A stretch of 37,690 nt of DNA, taken from positions 1 through 37,690 of the forward strand of contig JAJYUP010000017.1 of NCBI GenBank assembly GCA_021792455.1, given 5' to 3'. The notes beneath the pieces are model-generated. The model saw only the letters and a program-made list of their open reading frames with translations. It made no database searches and was not told where the DNA came from. The translations under genes and the position numbers were made by a program. Numbering within the stretch: the first letter of the stretch is position 1; each line of letters starts with the position of its first letter. This DNA is from Actinomycetes bacterium. GTDB lineage: Bacteria > Actinomycetota > Thermoleophilia > Solirubrobacterales > Solirubrobacteraceae. Below, piece by piece: positions 1 through 7,861 of the stretch.

Positions 1-548
1 GCCTTCTCTAGGTCGGTTCGCACCTGCGACGGTGAGAGCCTCAACAGGTTTCTGTGACGATCGCAGTGCAGGCCGACGACGTGGCCGCAGGCCACGATCT
101 CAGCCGCAAGGGACGGATTGGCGCGCACCTGCTCGCCAACGAGGAAGAACGTCGCCCTCACGCCGGCGGCGGCGAGGATCTCCAGGAGGGCGGGCGTGCC
201 CGCGGGATGCGGACCATCGTCGAAGGTGAGCGCACAGCCTCTCCTGTCGCACGTGAGCGTCTGCACTGCGAGCGCTCTGCGCAGAGCCGCCGCTGGGCCC
301 TCGAGTGCCGGCACCGCATAGCCTGCGCCCGTCAGGGCCGGCAGCGCATAGGCGACCCAGGCGGCCGCGATCGCCGTCGCTGCGGGGCCGGCGGCAGCCT
401 GCAGCGAGCTGCCGGGACTCCCGCGCGAGCCCGCAGATCTCCTGCTGCGCGAGCTGCCAGGGCTGTCGCGTGAGCCATCAGGGCCCCTGCTTGGCGAGCT
501 CACAGGTCTCCTGCTGCGCGAGCTGCTTTGGCTGCGGAAGTTGGGCAT
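1..548 (-). CDS. Membrane-anchored polysaccharide deacetylase (NodB domain), 3' end cut by window edge
   Basis: The reading frame is open from an ATG at 548 to the left edge, about 182 residues. The N-terminus is Arg/Ser-rich (roughly residues 1-47). A hydrophobic segment rich in Ala, with the stretch AIAAAWVAYALPAL, follows and should be a membrane anchor or uncleaved signal. The NodB fold then begins: TFDDGPHP carries the DD metal/catalytic pair of motif 1, and FFLVGEQV and GLHCDRHRNLL match motif 2 (HxxxH metal ligands). The family removes acetyl groups from peptidoglycan or other N-acetyl-hexosamine polymers outside the membrane. The C-terminal catalytic motifs lie beyond the window. The frame stays open upstream of 548, so an earlier start (for example a GTG about 24 bases further upstream) is possible. 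The gene is divergent from the mannosyltransferase gene, which fits an envelope-glycan role. Confidence 0.85.
   Translation of the reverse strand, partial: MPNFRSQSSSRSRRPVSSPSRGPDGSRDSPGSSRSRRSAGSRGSPGSSLQAAAGPAATAIAAAWVAYALPALTGAGYAVPALEGPAAALRRALAVQTLTCDRRGCALTFDDGPHPAGTPALLEILAAAGVRATFFLVGEQVRANPSLAAEIVACGHVVGLHCDRHRNLLRLSPSQVRTDLEK
438..525. repeat. Imperfect 69-bp duplication in the Ser/Arg-rich N-terminal coding region
   Basis: The 19-mer TCTCCTGCTGCGCGAGCTG occurs at 438-456 and again at 507-525, exactly 69 bp apart, which is 23 codons. The flanking sequence is similar but degraded. Read on the minus strand it gives two SSRSRR blocks in the N-terminal tail of the deacetylase. Confidence 0.7.
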
Positions 549-703
549 CGACGATCTCGGTCTCACTTGGCCTGCGGCGGCTTTGGACGGCGCCGGCTGC
601 CACCAAGAGCGCCGCAACGCCTCACAGCGTAAGGGCTGGAGCTCGTGCAACGGGGACAGGCAAACGCGCCCAACCTGCGCGAATGGCCCATCAGGCGCGA
701 ATG

Positions 704-720
704 CTCGCCAAAATGGCGAG
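704..720. promoter_or_regulatory. Perfect dyad between divergent envelope genes
   Basis: CTCGCCA-AAA-TGGCGAG is a perfect 7-bp inverted repeat with a 3-nt centre. It sits in the divergent intergenic region and ends at the proposed ATG at 721. It could be an operator, or a small hairpin covering the ribosome-binding region of the mannosyltransferase mRNA. No regulator is assigned. The remaining bases between 549 and 703 show no other clear feature. Confidence 0.4.
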
Positions 721-2130
721 ATGCCAACTCGGGCTCGTGCAGGTCAGCTGATGCCATCGCTTGCGGCAGCATCGAGCGCGCGCGAGCGCCTCCCCGCCAC
801 TCACCGGGCATCAGCCTTCGAACCGCAGCTGATGCTGCGCGTCCTTGGATCGCTTGGACTCATCGGCATCCTCACCTCCACGTTCCTGCTCGCCGCCGGA
901 GCGTCACATGGTCCATCGGACTATGTGCGCCTGCAGAAGGCGGGATGGCCGAGCTGGGTCGCAGGGCCGTTTCAGGGGCTTGGACTGCATCTCCGACTCG
1001 ACCACGAAAGCTTCCAGGCGCTCACGCTCGTGATGCTCGGGGCCTACCTGCTCGTCCTCGTCGGTGCCCGCTCGCTGCCTGCGCTCGCCATCGGCACGAC
1101 GGTCGCGATCGCATACCTGCTGCTGATGCTCGGTCCGCCCCTGCTCTCACAGGACGTCTTCGGCTACGTCTCCTTCGGGCGCATGGGCGCCCTCCACGGT
1201 TTGGACCCATACACGCACGTCGCCGCCGAAGCGCCAAGCGACCCGACCCTGCCTTTCATTGGCTGGCCGTTTCAGCACACACCATATGGCCCGCTGTTCA
1301 CGCTCCTCTCCTACGCTGTCGTCCAGCTCGGCTTCGCAGGGGCGCTGTGGGCGTTCAAGGCGATCGCAGTGATCACGAGCGCGGGCGCCGTCGCCCTCGT
1401 CGCAATCGCCGCGCGCTCGAGCAACCGGTCTGGCCGCTTCGCCGCTGCGTTCCTTGGCCTCAACCCTGTCATGCTCGAGTTCGCAGTCGGAGGCTCCCAC
1501 AACGACACGATCACCCTGCTGCTCGTCGCCGGCGCACTCGCGATCGCAAGCGGAGCGGCTGCTCGCCTGAAGGCCGCCGCCTGGCCGCTTGCGGTCGCCG
1601 TCGGGTTCAAGATCTCAGCTGGCGTGCTGCTGCCTTTCCTCGTACTCTCCCCGGAGCCGTGGATCGAGCGGGCGAAGGTGCTCGCAAGCGCTGTCGGCGG
1701 CCTCATAGTCGTGGGGGCGATCGGAGCGATCGGGTTCGGCACGAACATGGTGGGGTTCCTCGTGCCGATCGGCGAAGAGCAGCAGCAGCTCGCCGTGCAC
1801 AGCATCCCCGCCGAGACCGCCCGGCTGCTCGGTCTCGGCGTCGCGCCAACCTGGTGGCGTTATCTCTTCGACGCGGGCTTCCTCTTCGTGCTTGCGCTGT
1901 GCATGTGGCGCACGGCGAAAGGCTTCGACTGGAGAGCCGCGGCCGGCTGGAGCACGGTCGCGCTCGTCGTCTCGACGGCCTGGCTGCTGCCTTGGTACGC
2001 AGTCTGGGCGCTCCCGCTCGCGGCAGTGAGCACAGACAAGAAGCTCCGTGTCGTGGTGCTGCTCTTCTGCCTCTACGCGCTCATGATCCGGCTGCCGCTC
2101 GCCGAAGGACTGCTCGGGTCAGGCACCTGA
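721..2130 (+). CDS. GT-C polyprenol-phosphate-mannose-dependent mannosyltransferase (MptB/GT87-like)
   Basis: A polytopic membrane protein of 469 residues from the ATG at 721 (alternatives in frame: ATG 751 and ATG 832). Multiple hydrophobic segments run from about residue 40 to the end. The first large loop has SQDVFGYVSFGRM followed by GLDPY, the acidic loop motif of the MptB/GT87 membrane mannosyltransferases that take mannose from polyprenyl-phosphate-mannose on the outer face. GGSHNDT and GFKISA are further family-typical stretches. Likely substrates are lipoglycan or cell-wall mannan precursors (inferred). There is no clear Shine-Dalgarno at any of the three starts, so the 5' end is uncertain; residues before 832 are low in predicted structure and may not all be translated. 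The 3' end overlaps the convergent tagO-like gene by 58 bp. Confidence 0.85.
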   Translation: MPTRARAGQLMPSLAAASSARERLPATHRASAFEPQLMLRVLGSLGLIGILTSTFLLAAGASHGPSDYVRLQKAGWPSWVAGPFQGLGLHLRLDHESFQALTLVMLGAYLLVLVGARSLPALAIGTTVAIAYLLLMLGPPLLSQDVFGYVSFGRMGALHGLDPYTHVAAEAPSDPTLPFIGWPFQHTPYGPLFTLLSYAVVQLGFAGALWAFKAIAVITSAGAVALVAIAARSSNRSGRFAAAFLGLNPVMLEFAVGGSHNDTITLLLVAGALAIASGAAARLKAAAWPLAVAVGFKISAGVLLPFLVLSPEPWIERAKVLASAVGGLIVVGAIGAIGFGTNMVGFLVPIGEEQQQLAVHSIPAETARLLGLGVAPTWWRYLFDAGFLFVLALCMWRTAKGFDWRAAAGWSTVALVVSTAWLLPWYAVWALPLAAVSTDKKLRVVVLLFCLYALMIRLPLAEGLLGSGT

Positions 2131-3464
2131 GGGGCGCTCGCCTCGGCCTCGGACGCGCGAGAGCCCGCTGCTTGAAGTCCAGACGCTTCACCGTGAGGGA
2201 CCTCGGCGTCGAGCACCTGTCCGCGGGGGAGATGTACGCGCGGCTGCCCCTGCCTCGAGCCGCGATCAGGGCCTGCATCGTCCAAGAGCACGTCCATTTC
2301 GCCTGTCTCGAGCTCGCGTTCGACGTTGCGGTCGATCTCCGCAGCGGACGCACCTGGTCGAACGCGGCGGATCCTCGTCGCCGCGAGTCGCCGGAACTTC
2401 AAGATCTCCAGCACGTAGACGAGATAGACGCTCGCGGCGATGACGACCACGACGATCGCGATCATCGCTATCGAGCCGATCAGATAGAAGCGGCCTTTGT
2501 GGTTGCTGTAGGGCACGAACCTGAAGGCAAGCGCGAGGCCCGCGAGCATCACCGTCCATGTGTACAGGTAGGCGATCGTACGGCGCCTCGAAAACCCGAT
2601 CCTCGCCATCCTGTGGTGGAAGTGCTCGCTGTCTGGGGCATAGATCGGCCTCCGGTACTTCAGGCGCTTCAGCACGACGAACGTCGTGTCGAGGAAGGGC
2701 ACGGCGAGCAGGATGAGGGGCAGGACGAACGAGACGACGGCTGTGCGCTTGATGTCGCCCTCGATCATGATGCAGCCCATCAGCAGGCCGAGCAGGTTCG
2801 ACCCGCAATCGCCCATGAAGCTCGACGCAGGCGGGAAGTTGTGCATCAGAAAGCCGAGCGCGGCGCCGGCGGTCAGTGCCGCGAGCACGCCTGGCGCGTT
2901 GCGCTGCAGATCGAACGCGATGATCGCAGCCGCGCCGGCGATGATCGTGCCGACGCCAGCCGCAAGGCCATCGACTCCGTCGGAGAAGTTCACGACGTTC
3001 ATCAGGGCAACGAGGGCAAGGACCGTCACCGGGCCGCCTGCCCGCCCGAACTCGAGATGCCCGAGGAACGGAATCGTGATGAAGTGCACGACGACGCCGA
3101 ACCTCACAACGATCAGAGCGGCCGCGATCTGACCGAGCAGCTTTATCGGGGCGGGCAGGTCGAAGCGATCGTCGAGCGCCCCAACCGCCGTGATCAGCCC
3201 TGCGCCTATGATGACCCCATGCCACAGCTGCGGGTGTGAGCGGTATCCGGAGGGAAGCCAGATCAAGCCGGCGACGAGCGCGCCCGCGAAGATCGCAAGC
3301 CCGCCGAGCAGGGGCGTCGGGCGTTCGGCCAGGCCCCGCTCCCGCGGCTGATCGATCGCTCCGACTGCCGCCGCCACCCTCATCGTCAAGGGCGTGAGCA
3401 CAGCCGTGACCGCGAGGGCCGCGAGGAAGGCATACAGCGCTTCGAGCTCGGTCGGGATGCGCAT
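2073..3464 (-). CDS. tagO: Undecaprenyl-phosphate GlcNAc-1-phosphate transferase (TagO/WecA, MraY family)
   Basis: 463 residues from the ATG at 3464 (an in-frame GTG at 3506 would add 14). An integral membrane enzyme that transfers a sugar-1-phosphate, usually GlcNAc-1-P from UDP-GlcNAc, to undecaprenyl phosphate and so starts teichoic-acid, O-antigen or other secondary wall polymers. The family motifs are all present: LDDRFD (Asp pair near residues 98-99), NFSDGVDGLAAG (about 159-170), MGDCGS (about 217-222) and HFHHR (about 281-285). Around ten hydrophobic helices are visible. The last 80 or so residues are a charged cytoplasmic tail with acidic and Arg-rich stretches, longer than in typical WecA. 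It lies at the far end of the glyA-tsaC-prmC-prfA-rpmE block, a common position for tagO in actinobacteria and firmicutes. WecA and TagO cannot be told apart from sequence alone. Confidence 0.93.
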   Translation of the reverse strand: MRIPTELEALYAFLAALAVTAVLTPLTMRVAAAVGAIDQPRERGLAERPTPLLGGLAIFAGALVAGLIWLPSGYRSHPQLWHGVIIGAGLITAVGALDDRFDLPAPIKLLGQIAAALIVVRFGVVVHFITIPFLGHLEFGRAGGPVTVLALVALMNVVNFSDGVDGLAAGVGTIIAGAAAIIAFDLQRNAPGVLAALTAGAALGFLMHNFPPASSFMGDCGSNLLGLLMGCIMIEGDIKRTAVVSFVLPLILLAVPFLDTTFVVLKRLKYRRPIYAPDSEHFHHRMARIGFSRRRTIAYLYTWTVMLAGLALAFRFVPYSNHKGRFYLIGSIAMIAIVVVVIAASVYLVYVLEILKFRRLAATRIRRVRPGASAAEIDRNVERELETGEMDVLLDDAGPDRGSRQGQPRVHLPRGQVLDAEVPHGEASGLQAAGSRASEAEASAPQVPDPSSPSASGSRIMSA

Positions 3465-3605
3465 CGACTTGCCAACAGCATCGCAGAGCGCCGGCGCGAA
3501 CGGCACTCGAGCCGGCGGGGTGCGACTCGCGGGCGCTCACGCGAGAGCGACGGCGTCGCAGGCCGAATCCGCGTTGCCTCGCAAGCCGCATCGCGCTCTC
3601 GGCGA

Positions 3606-3653
3606 GCTCAGGTGCTCACCGGCTCAGGTGCTCACCGGCTCAGGTGCTCACTG
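3606..3653. repeat. 16-bp tandem repeat x3 overlapping the glyA stop codon
   Basis: The unit GCTCAGGTGCTCACCG is repeated at 3606-3621 and 3622-3637, and a third copy with one change lies at 3638-3653. The third copy contains the last codons and TGA of glyA (stop at 3640-3642). The other two copies are untranslated and lie just downstream of the gene. Confidence 0.95.
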
Positions 3654-4944
3654 GCGCTGTCAGCTCCTCGTACAGCGGGCAGCGTCGCGCGATCGCCTCC
3701 ACCTGTGAGGCGAGATCGGCCCGTACGGCGTCGAAGTCCTCCGCCATCAGGCATTCCCCGATGATCTGTCCGATCTCGACGAAGTCCTGCACCTGAAGCC
3801 CCCTCGTCGCGAGTGCAGGCGTGCCGATGCGCAGGCCGGAGGCCTCCATCGGCGGTCGGGGATCGAAGGGGACGGCGTTGCGGTTCACGGTGATGCCGAT
3901 CTCATGCAGCCTGTCCTCGGCCTGCCGACCGGTCAGCTCTGGCTGCATCGCGCGCAGGTCGACGAGCAGCAGATGCACGTCTGTGCCGCCGGTGAGCACC
4001 CTCATCTCGCCCGCACCGCGCGCCATCAAGAGCTGGTCGACGAGCGCCTTCGCGCCGTCGATCGTGCGCTGCTGACGCTCCTTGAAGGTCTCGGAGGCCG
4101 CGATCCGCATCGCAACCGCCTTCGCAGCTATCACGTGCTGCAACGGTCCACCCTGCTGCCCAGGGAACACGGCGGAGTCGATCTGCCGACCCAGCTGCTC
4201 GCGACAGAGAATCATCCCTGCGCGAGGCCCGCCGATCGTCTTGTGGGTCGTCGTCGTCACGACGTCGGCGAACGGCACTGGACTTGGGTGCAGCCCGGCG
4301 GCGACGAGGCCGGCGAAGTGCGCCATGTCGACCATCAAGAGCGCGCCCACCTCGTCTGCGATCTCCCTGAAGCGCTGGAAGTCGAGCCAGCGTGGATAGG
4401 CGGACCAGCCCGCGAGCAGCAGCTTCGGGCGCCGCTCGTGCGCGATCCGCGCCACCTCGTCCATGTCGATCAGGCCTGTCTCGCGATCGACCTCATAGGC
4501 GGCGACGTCGTAGAGCCTGCCAGAGGCGTTGATCTTCATGCCGTGGGTGAGATGACCGCCATGGGCAAGCGAGAGACCCATGATCGTGTCTCCAGGCTGC
4601 AGCAGCGCGTGGTAGACGGCGATGTTCGCCTGAGCGCCTGAGTGCGGCTGCACGTTCACGTGCTCAGCCCCGAACAGCGCCTTCGCGCGGTCGATCGCGA
4701 GCTGCTCAGAGATGTCCACCCACTCGCAGCCGCCGTAGTAGCGCCGGCCTGGGTATCCCTCGGCGTACTTGTTCGTCAGCACGGAGCCCTGGCATTCGAG
4801 GACCGCCCTTGGGGCGAAGTTCTCGGAGGCGATCATCTCGAGCGTGCCCTGCTGACGCGCAAGCTCGCCCGCCAGCACGGCGGCCACCTCTGGATCCACC
4901 TCTTCGAGCGGCGCCCTGAAAGAGTCCTCTTGCAGCACTGTCAT
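3640..4944 (-). CDS. glyA: Serine hydroxymethyltransferase
   Basis: 434 residues from the ATG at 4944 (MTVLQEDSF); the 30 extra codons upstream in the open frame are Arg/Ala-rich and unlike the family. A cytosolic PLP enzyme that interconverts serine plus tetrahydrofolate with glycine plus 5,10-methylene-THF. Visible family hallmarks: [42 protein letters not shown], and the PLP-lysine motif TTTTHKT near residue 230. The residues after the lysine read IGGPRAG where most bacterial enzymes have LRGPRGG, a mild departure close to the active site. It starts 11 bp after the tsaC stop and is probably the last gene of the rpmE-to-glyA operon. Confidence 0.97.
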   Translation of the reverse strand: MTVLQEDSFRAPLEEVDPEVAAVLAGELARQQGTLEMIASENFAPRAVLECQGSVLTNKYAEGYPGRRYYGGCEWVDISEQLAIDRAKALFGAEHVNVQPHSGAQANIAVYHALLQPGDTIMGLSLAHGGHLTHGMKINASGRLYDVAAYEVDRETGLIDMDEVARIAHERRPKLLLAGWSAYPRWLDFQRFREIADEVGALLMVDMAHFAGLVAAGLHPSPVPFADVVTTTTHKTIGGPRAGMILCREQLGRQIDSAVFPGQQGGPLQHVIAAKAVAMRIAASETFKERQQRTIDGAKALVDQLLMARGAGEMRVLTGGTDVHLLLVDLRAMQPELTGRQAEDRLHEIGITVNRNAVPFDPRPPMEASGLRIGTPALATRGLQVQDFVEIGQIIGECLMAEDFDAVRADLASQVEAIARRCPLYEELTAPVST

Positions 4945-4955
4945 CAGTGACGAGG

Positions 4956-5612
4956 CTAGCAGCGCTCTCCGACGTGCGCGAGCGCGAGCTCCGCCTCCCG
5001 CGCAGACAGGGCGCCGTCGCGCAGAAGCCGCCATCGACCAGAGGACTGAAGGCTCGTCAGGTCGAGCACCGTTGAGGCCACCCCAGGCAACTCACCGCCG
5101 TCGAGCACGAGGTCGGCGCTCGACCTCATCGATGCGGGCACCGCGTCGAGCTCGCAGGGGTCGGCTCCTCCTGACAGGTTCGCGCTCGACTGCAGCACAG
5201 GCAACGAGACAGATCGCAGCGAAGCGTGCTCAGGCCGCCAGCGAGGGACACGCACCCCCAGGACCGCCGTCGAAGCTCGACGTGCGGGATCGCAGGCGAG
5301 TGGGAAGCGCGAAGAGGGGTTTTCGAGCAGCAGCGTCACAGGTCCTGGCAGCAGCGCGGCGACTGCCTTCTCAACGCGTTCAGGCAGCGCACCGAGGTGC
5401 GCAAGCGCGTGCTCGAGCGCAAAGAACATCACCGCAGCGGGCTTGTCTGGCTTCCGGCCCTTCAGCGCATACAGCCGGCGCACGGCTTCTTCGCTCTCCG
5501 GGTCGCAGGCGAGGCCATAGACGGTGTCCGTCGGGATCAGGGCAATGCCCCCGCCCGCGATACACGCCGAAAGCGCACGTGCATCGGGCTCGCGCAGGCA
5601 CCGAGCGCTCAC
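4956..5612 (-). CDS. tsaC: L-threonylcarbamoyladenylate synthase (Sua5/YciO/YrdC family)
   Basis: 218 residues. It makes threonylcarbamoyl-AMP from threonine, bicarbonate and ATP, the first step of t6A37 tRNA modification. The YrdC fold is seen in [18 protein letters not shown] (residues 20-37), LKGRKPDKP (the KxR...K nucleotide/threonine-binding residues), [10 protein letters not shown], and [16 protein letters not shown] contributes the SAN signature. The length matches the short TsaC form, with no C-terminal Sua5 domain. It is separated by 21 bp from prmC upstream and 11 bp from glyA downstream, so it is almost certainly in the same operon. The prmC-tsaC-glyA order is common in Gram-positive genomes. 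Confidence 0.95.
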   Translation of the reverse strand: MSARCLREPDARALSACIAGGGIALIPTDTVYGLACDPESEEAVRRLYALKGRKPDKPAAVMFFALEHALAHLGALPERVEKAVAALLPGPVTLLLENPSSRFPLACDPARRASTAVLGVRVPRWRPEHASLRSVSLPVLQSSANLSGGADPCELDAVPASMRSSADLVLDGGELPGVASTVLDLTSLQSSGRWRLLRDGALSAREAELALAHVGERC

Positions 5613-5633
5613 CGCGCCGCGCCCTTCGCACGC

Positions 5634-6587
5634 TCAGCGAGAGCCATCGATCACCCTCTCGATCCCTGACAGGTCCTTCAACACGGACACCTCGCGCAAA
5701 CCGGCGCCTCCCATCGCCTCTGCGACCCGGCGCGACTGCCCTTCGCCCACCTCGATCGCGAGCCTTCTCAGGCGCCCGCGACCTGCGACCTGCCCCATCA
5801 GAGCCCTCACGACCTCGAGGCCGTCCGCGCCTGCGAACAGCGCACGCTCCGGCTCGTGACCAAGCTCTGGAGGCAGCTTGAAGCGTTCGCTCTCAGCGAT
5901 GTAGGGCGGGTTGCACAGGATCGCGTCGATGTGGCAGGGCACCGCTTCGAGCAGGTCGCTCACGAGCCAGCGCACGTCGATGCAGAGGCGTCGTCCGTTC
6001 TCGCGCGCCAGCTCGATCGCCTGCTCACTGATGTCACTCCCCCACACCTCGAGGTCAGGTCGTGCCCGCGCGAGCGCAAGGGCGATCGCGCCGCTGCCCG
6101 TGCCGAGGTCGAGCACCGCGGAGTGCGGCGGCAAGCTCAGCCCGACTTCGACGAGAAGCTCGGTCTCTGGCCTTGGCAGCAGAGCGCGGGCATCGACCGT
6201 CAGCTCTATGTCCCAGAAGTGCTTTCGGCCGGTTATGTAGGCGACTGGCTCACGCCGCTTTCCGCGGCGCCCCACCGCCTCTGCGAGGGCGCTCTGCATC
6301 GCCTCGTCGATCTCTTCGTCGTCGTCGAGGAGAAGCCGCTCTCTGCTGAGCCCCAGCACACTGGACAGCAGGAGTTCAGCGTCCAGGCGAGGGGTCTCGC
6401 AACCTGCGTGGGCGAGCTCGCTCGTCGCGCTCGCGAGCGCCTCGCCGACCGTCAAAGGGCGTGGGCAGGAGCCGAAATCGCCGATCTGCCCGTCTTCCGC
6501 GCCTTGCGCGCCTCGGGCGTCTTGCGCGTCTTGCGCGCCTCGCGCGCCTCGCGCGTCTTCCGCGTCTTGCGCGCCTCGGGGCCTCAC
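5634..6587 (-). CDS. prmC: Peptide chain release factor N5-glutamine methyltransferase
   Basis: Methylates the glutamine of the GGQ motif in release factors RF1/RF2 using SAM; the substrate gene prfA lies directly upstream. Visible features: the N-terminal helical domain with ETPRLDAELLL, YITGRKHFWDIEL, LLPRPETELLVE, the SAM-binding loop LDLGTGSGAIALALA, and the family signature NPPYIAE that binds the target glutamine. The longest frame starts with GTG at 6587 and gives 317 residues, but its first 44 or so residues are mostly a low-complexity tripeptide array encoded by a 9-bp DNA repeat. Homology starts at PLTVGEAL, and an in-frame TTG at 6455 would give a normal 273-residue protein. I think the TTG start is at least as likely; neither has a clear Shine-Dalgarno. 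Confidence 0.93.
   Translation of the reverse strand: MRPRGAQDAEDARGARGAQDAQDARGAQGAEDGQIGDFGSCPRPLTVGEALASATSELAHAGCETPRLDAELLLSSVLGLSRERLLLDDDEEIDEAMQSALAEAVGRRGKRREPVAYITGRKHFWDIELTVDARALLPRPETELLVEVGLSLPPHSAVLDLGTGSGAIALALARARPDLEVWGSDISEQAIELARENGRRLCIDVRWLVSDLLEAVPCHIDAILCNPPYIAESERFKLPPELGHEPERALFAGADGLEVVRALMGQVAGRGRLRRLAIEVGEGQSRRVAEAMGGAGLREVSVLKDLSGIERVIDGSR
6491..6580. repeat. 9-bp tandem repeat, 10 units, between prfA and prmC homology regions
   Basis: Ten contiguous 9-bp units, variants of CGTCTTGCG, CGCCTCGCG and CGCCTCGGG. In the extended prmC frame each unit gives a tripeptide of the form Ala-(Gln/Arg/Glu)-(Asp/Gly). It fills most of the space between the prfA stop (6625) and the start of PrmC homology (about 6455). 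Confidence 0.93.
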
Positions 6588-6624
6588 GGCGTCACACCCT
6601 CACCAACGCCTCGCCCGCTCATCT

Positions 6625-7692
6625 TCACGCCCTACCCACCTCGCTGCACGATGCCTGCGCCGCCAAGCGCTGCCGCCGCTCCTCTGCCTGGAGCGCCTCT
6701 GTCAGCTCGTCCAGCTCTCCAGCGAGCACCGCGTCGAGGTTGTGGGTCGTCAGCTTCAGCCGGTGGTCGGTCACCCGTCGCTCGCTGTAGTTGTAGGTCC
6801 TTATCTTCTCAGCGCGTTCGCCGGTGCCCACCTGGGCGCGCCGGTCTGCCGCCTGCGCTGCGCGCTGCTGCTCGGAGGCGCGCTGAAGCAGGCGTGCGCG
6901 GAGCACCCGCATCGCCTTCTCCCTGTTCTGCAGCTGGGACTTCTCGTCCTGCATCGAGACGACGATGCCTGACGGGCGATGCGTGACCCTCACGGCGGAG
7001 TCGGTCGTGTTCACGGACTGCCCGCCGGGGCCTGATGAGCGGTAGACGTCGATCTGCAGATCTGATGGATCGATCTCGACCTCGACAGCCTCCGCCTCGC
7101 GCAGCACCGCGACCGTCGCCGTCGAGGTGTGGATGCGACCCTGGGACTCCGTCGCAGGCACCCGCTGGACGCGGTGGGTGCCGCCCTCGAACTTGAACAC
7201 CGAGTAGGCGCCTGATCCCTTCACGGCGAAGGTGTGCTTGCCCTCGCTCGACTCGAGCACCTCCACGTCGAATCCCCGCCTCTCTGCGTACCTCGCGAGC
7301 ATCCGGAAGAGGTCGCCCGCCCACAGCCCCGCCTCCTCTCCACCTGTTCCCGCCTGGACTTCCACGATCACGTTCTTCTCGTCGTTCTCGTCGCGCCCGA
7401 TCACCGCGCGCCGGATCTCCTCCTCCAGCCGCTCGATCCGCTCGCGCGCCGATCGCAGCAGCTCGCGCACCTCGGAATCGTCGCTGCCCTCCGCGAGGAT
7501 CTCCTGCGCGCCTGCTTCATCGTCCTTTGCGCGGCGCCATTCCGCGGCCAGGGCAGCGGCGCCCTGAAGTTCGTGGTATCCACGCCCGACCGCCGCAAAG
7601 CGCTCGCGATCAGCGATCACTGAGGGGTCTGTCATCTGCTCGGAGAGCTCCGCAAAGCGTCTCTCCACCTGCTCAACGAGATCTTCGATCAC
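6625..7692 (-). CDS. prfA: Peptide chain release factor 1
   Basis: Recognises UAA and UAG at the ribosomal A site and triggers peptide release. Starting at the GTG at 7692 (VIEDLVEQVERRF) it has 355 residues, close to the 360 of typical RF1; the longer open frame to 7869 adds an unrelated Arg-rich stretch. GTGGEEAGLWAGDLFRML is the conserved domain-2 opening. The codon-recognition tripeptide is PAT within RVPATESQGRIHTS, the RF1 form, which separates it from RF2 (SPF). The catalytic GGQ is in SSGPGGQSVNTTDSAVR. YNYSERRVTDHR near the C-terminus is also RF1-typical. It is followed by prmC, whose product modifies the GGQ glutamine. Confidence 0.97.
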   Translation of the reverse strand: MIEDLVEQVERRFAELSEQMTDPSVIADRERFAAVGRGYHELQGAAALAAEWRRAKDDEAGAQEILAEGSDDSEVRELLRSARERIERLEEEIRRAVIGRDENDEKNVIVEVQAGTGGEEAGLWAGDLFRMLARYAERRGFDVEVLESSEGKHTFAVKGSGAYSVFKFEGGTHRVQRVPATESQGRIHTSTATVAVLREAEAVEVEIDPSDLQIDVYRSSGPGGQSVNTTDSAVRVTHRPSGIVVSMQDEKSQLQNREKAMRVLRARLLQRASEQQRAAQAADRRAQVGTGERAEKIRTYNYSERRVTDHRLKLTTHNLDAVLAGELDELTEALQAEERRQRLAAQASCSEVGRA

Positions 7693-7861
7693 ACGCCGTG
7701 CCCCGTCGATCCGCTCGCGGCTGCGGCGTGGAGGCGATCGCAGAGAGACTCTGCGCCTGGGGGACGCATGGACCTCGCCCGCCTCACGTTCGGGCGCGCG
7801 ATGCACACGCCTGTCCTGCGTTCGCGCCCCATCTCGCGCGCCTCCCGTCCGCGCCTCATGC

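Noticed and set aside
645-3239. 864-codon open frame on the plus strand
   Set aside because: Arg/Pro-rich translation without domains, overlapping the mannosyltransferase gene in another frame and antisense to tagO, both of which have clear motifs.
2266-3591. 441-codon open frame on the minus strand
   Set aside because: Same-strand shadow of tagO in another frame, with Arg-rich composition and no motifs.
4945-5034. 30-residue N-terminal extension of GlyA
   Set aside because: It overlaps tsaC and is Arg/Ala-rich; the ATG at 4944 gives the usual start.
5072-5881. 269-codon plus-strand frame
   Set aside because: Antisense to tsaC and prmC, Arg/Ser/Pro-rich, no domain.
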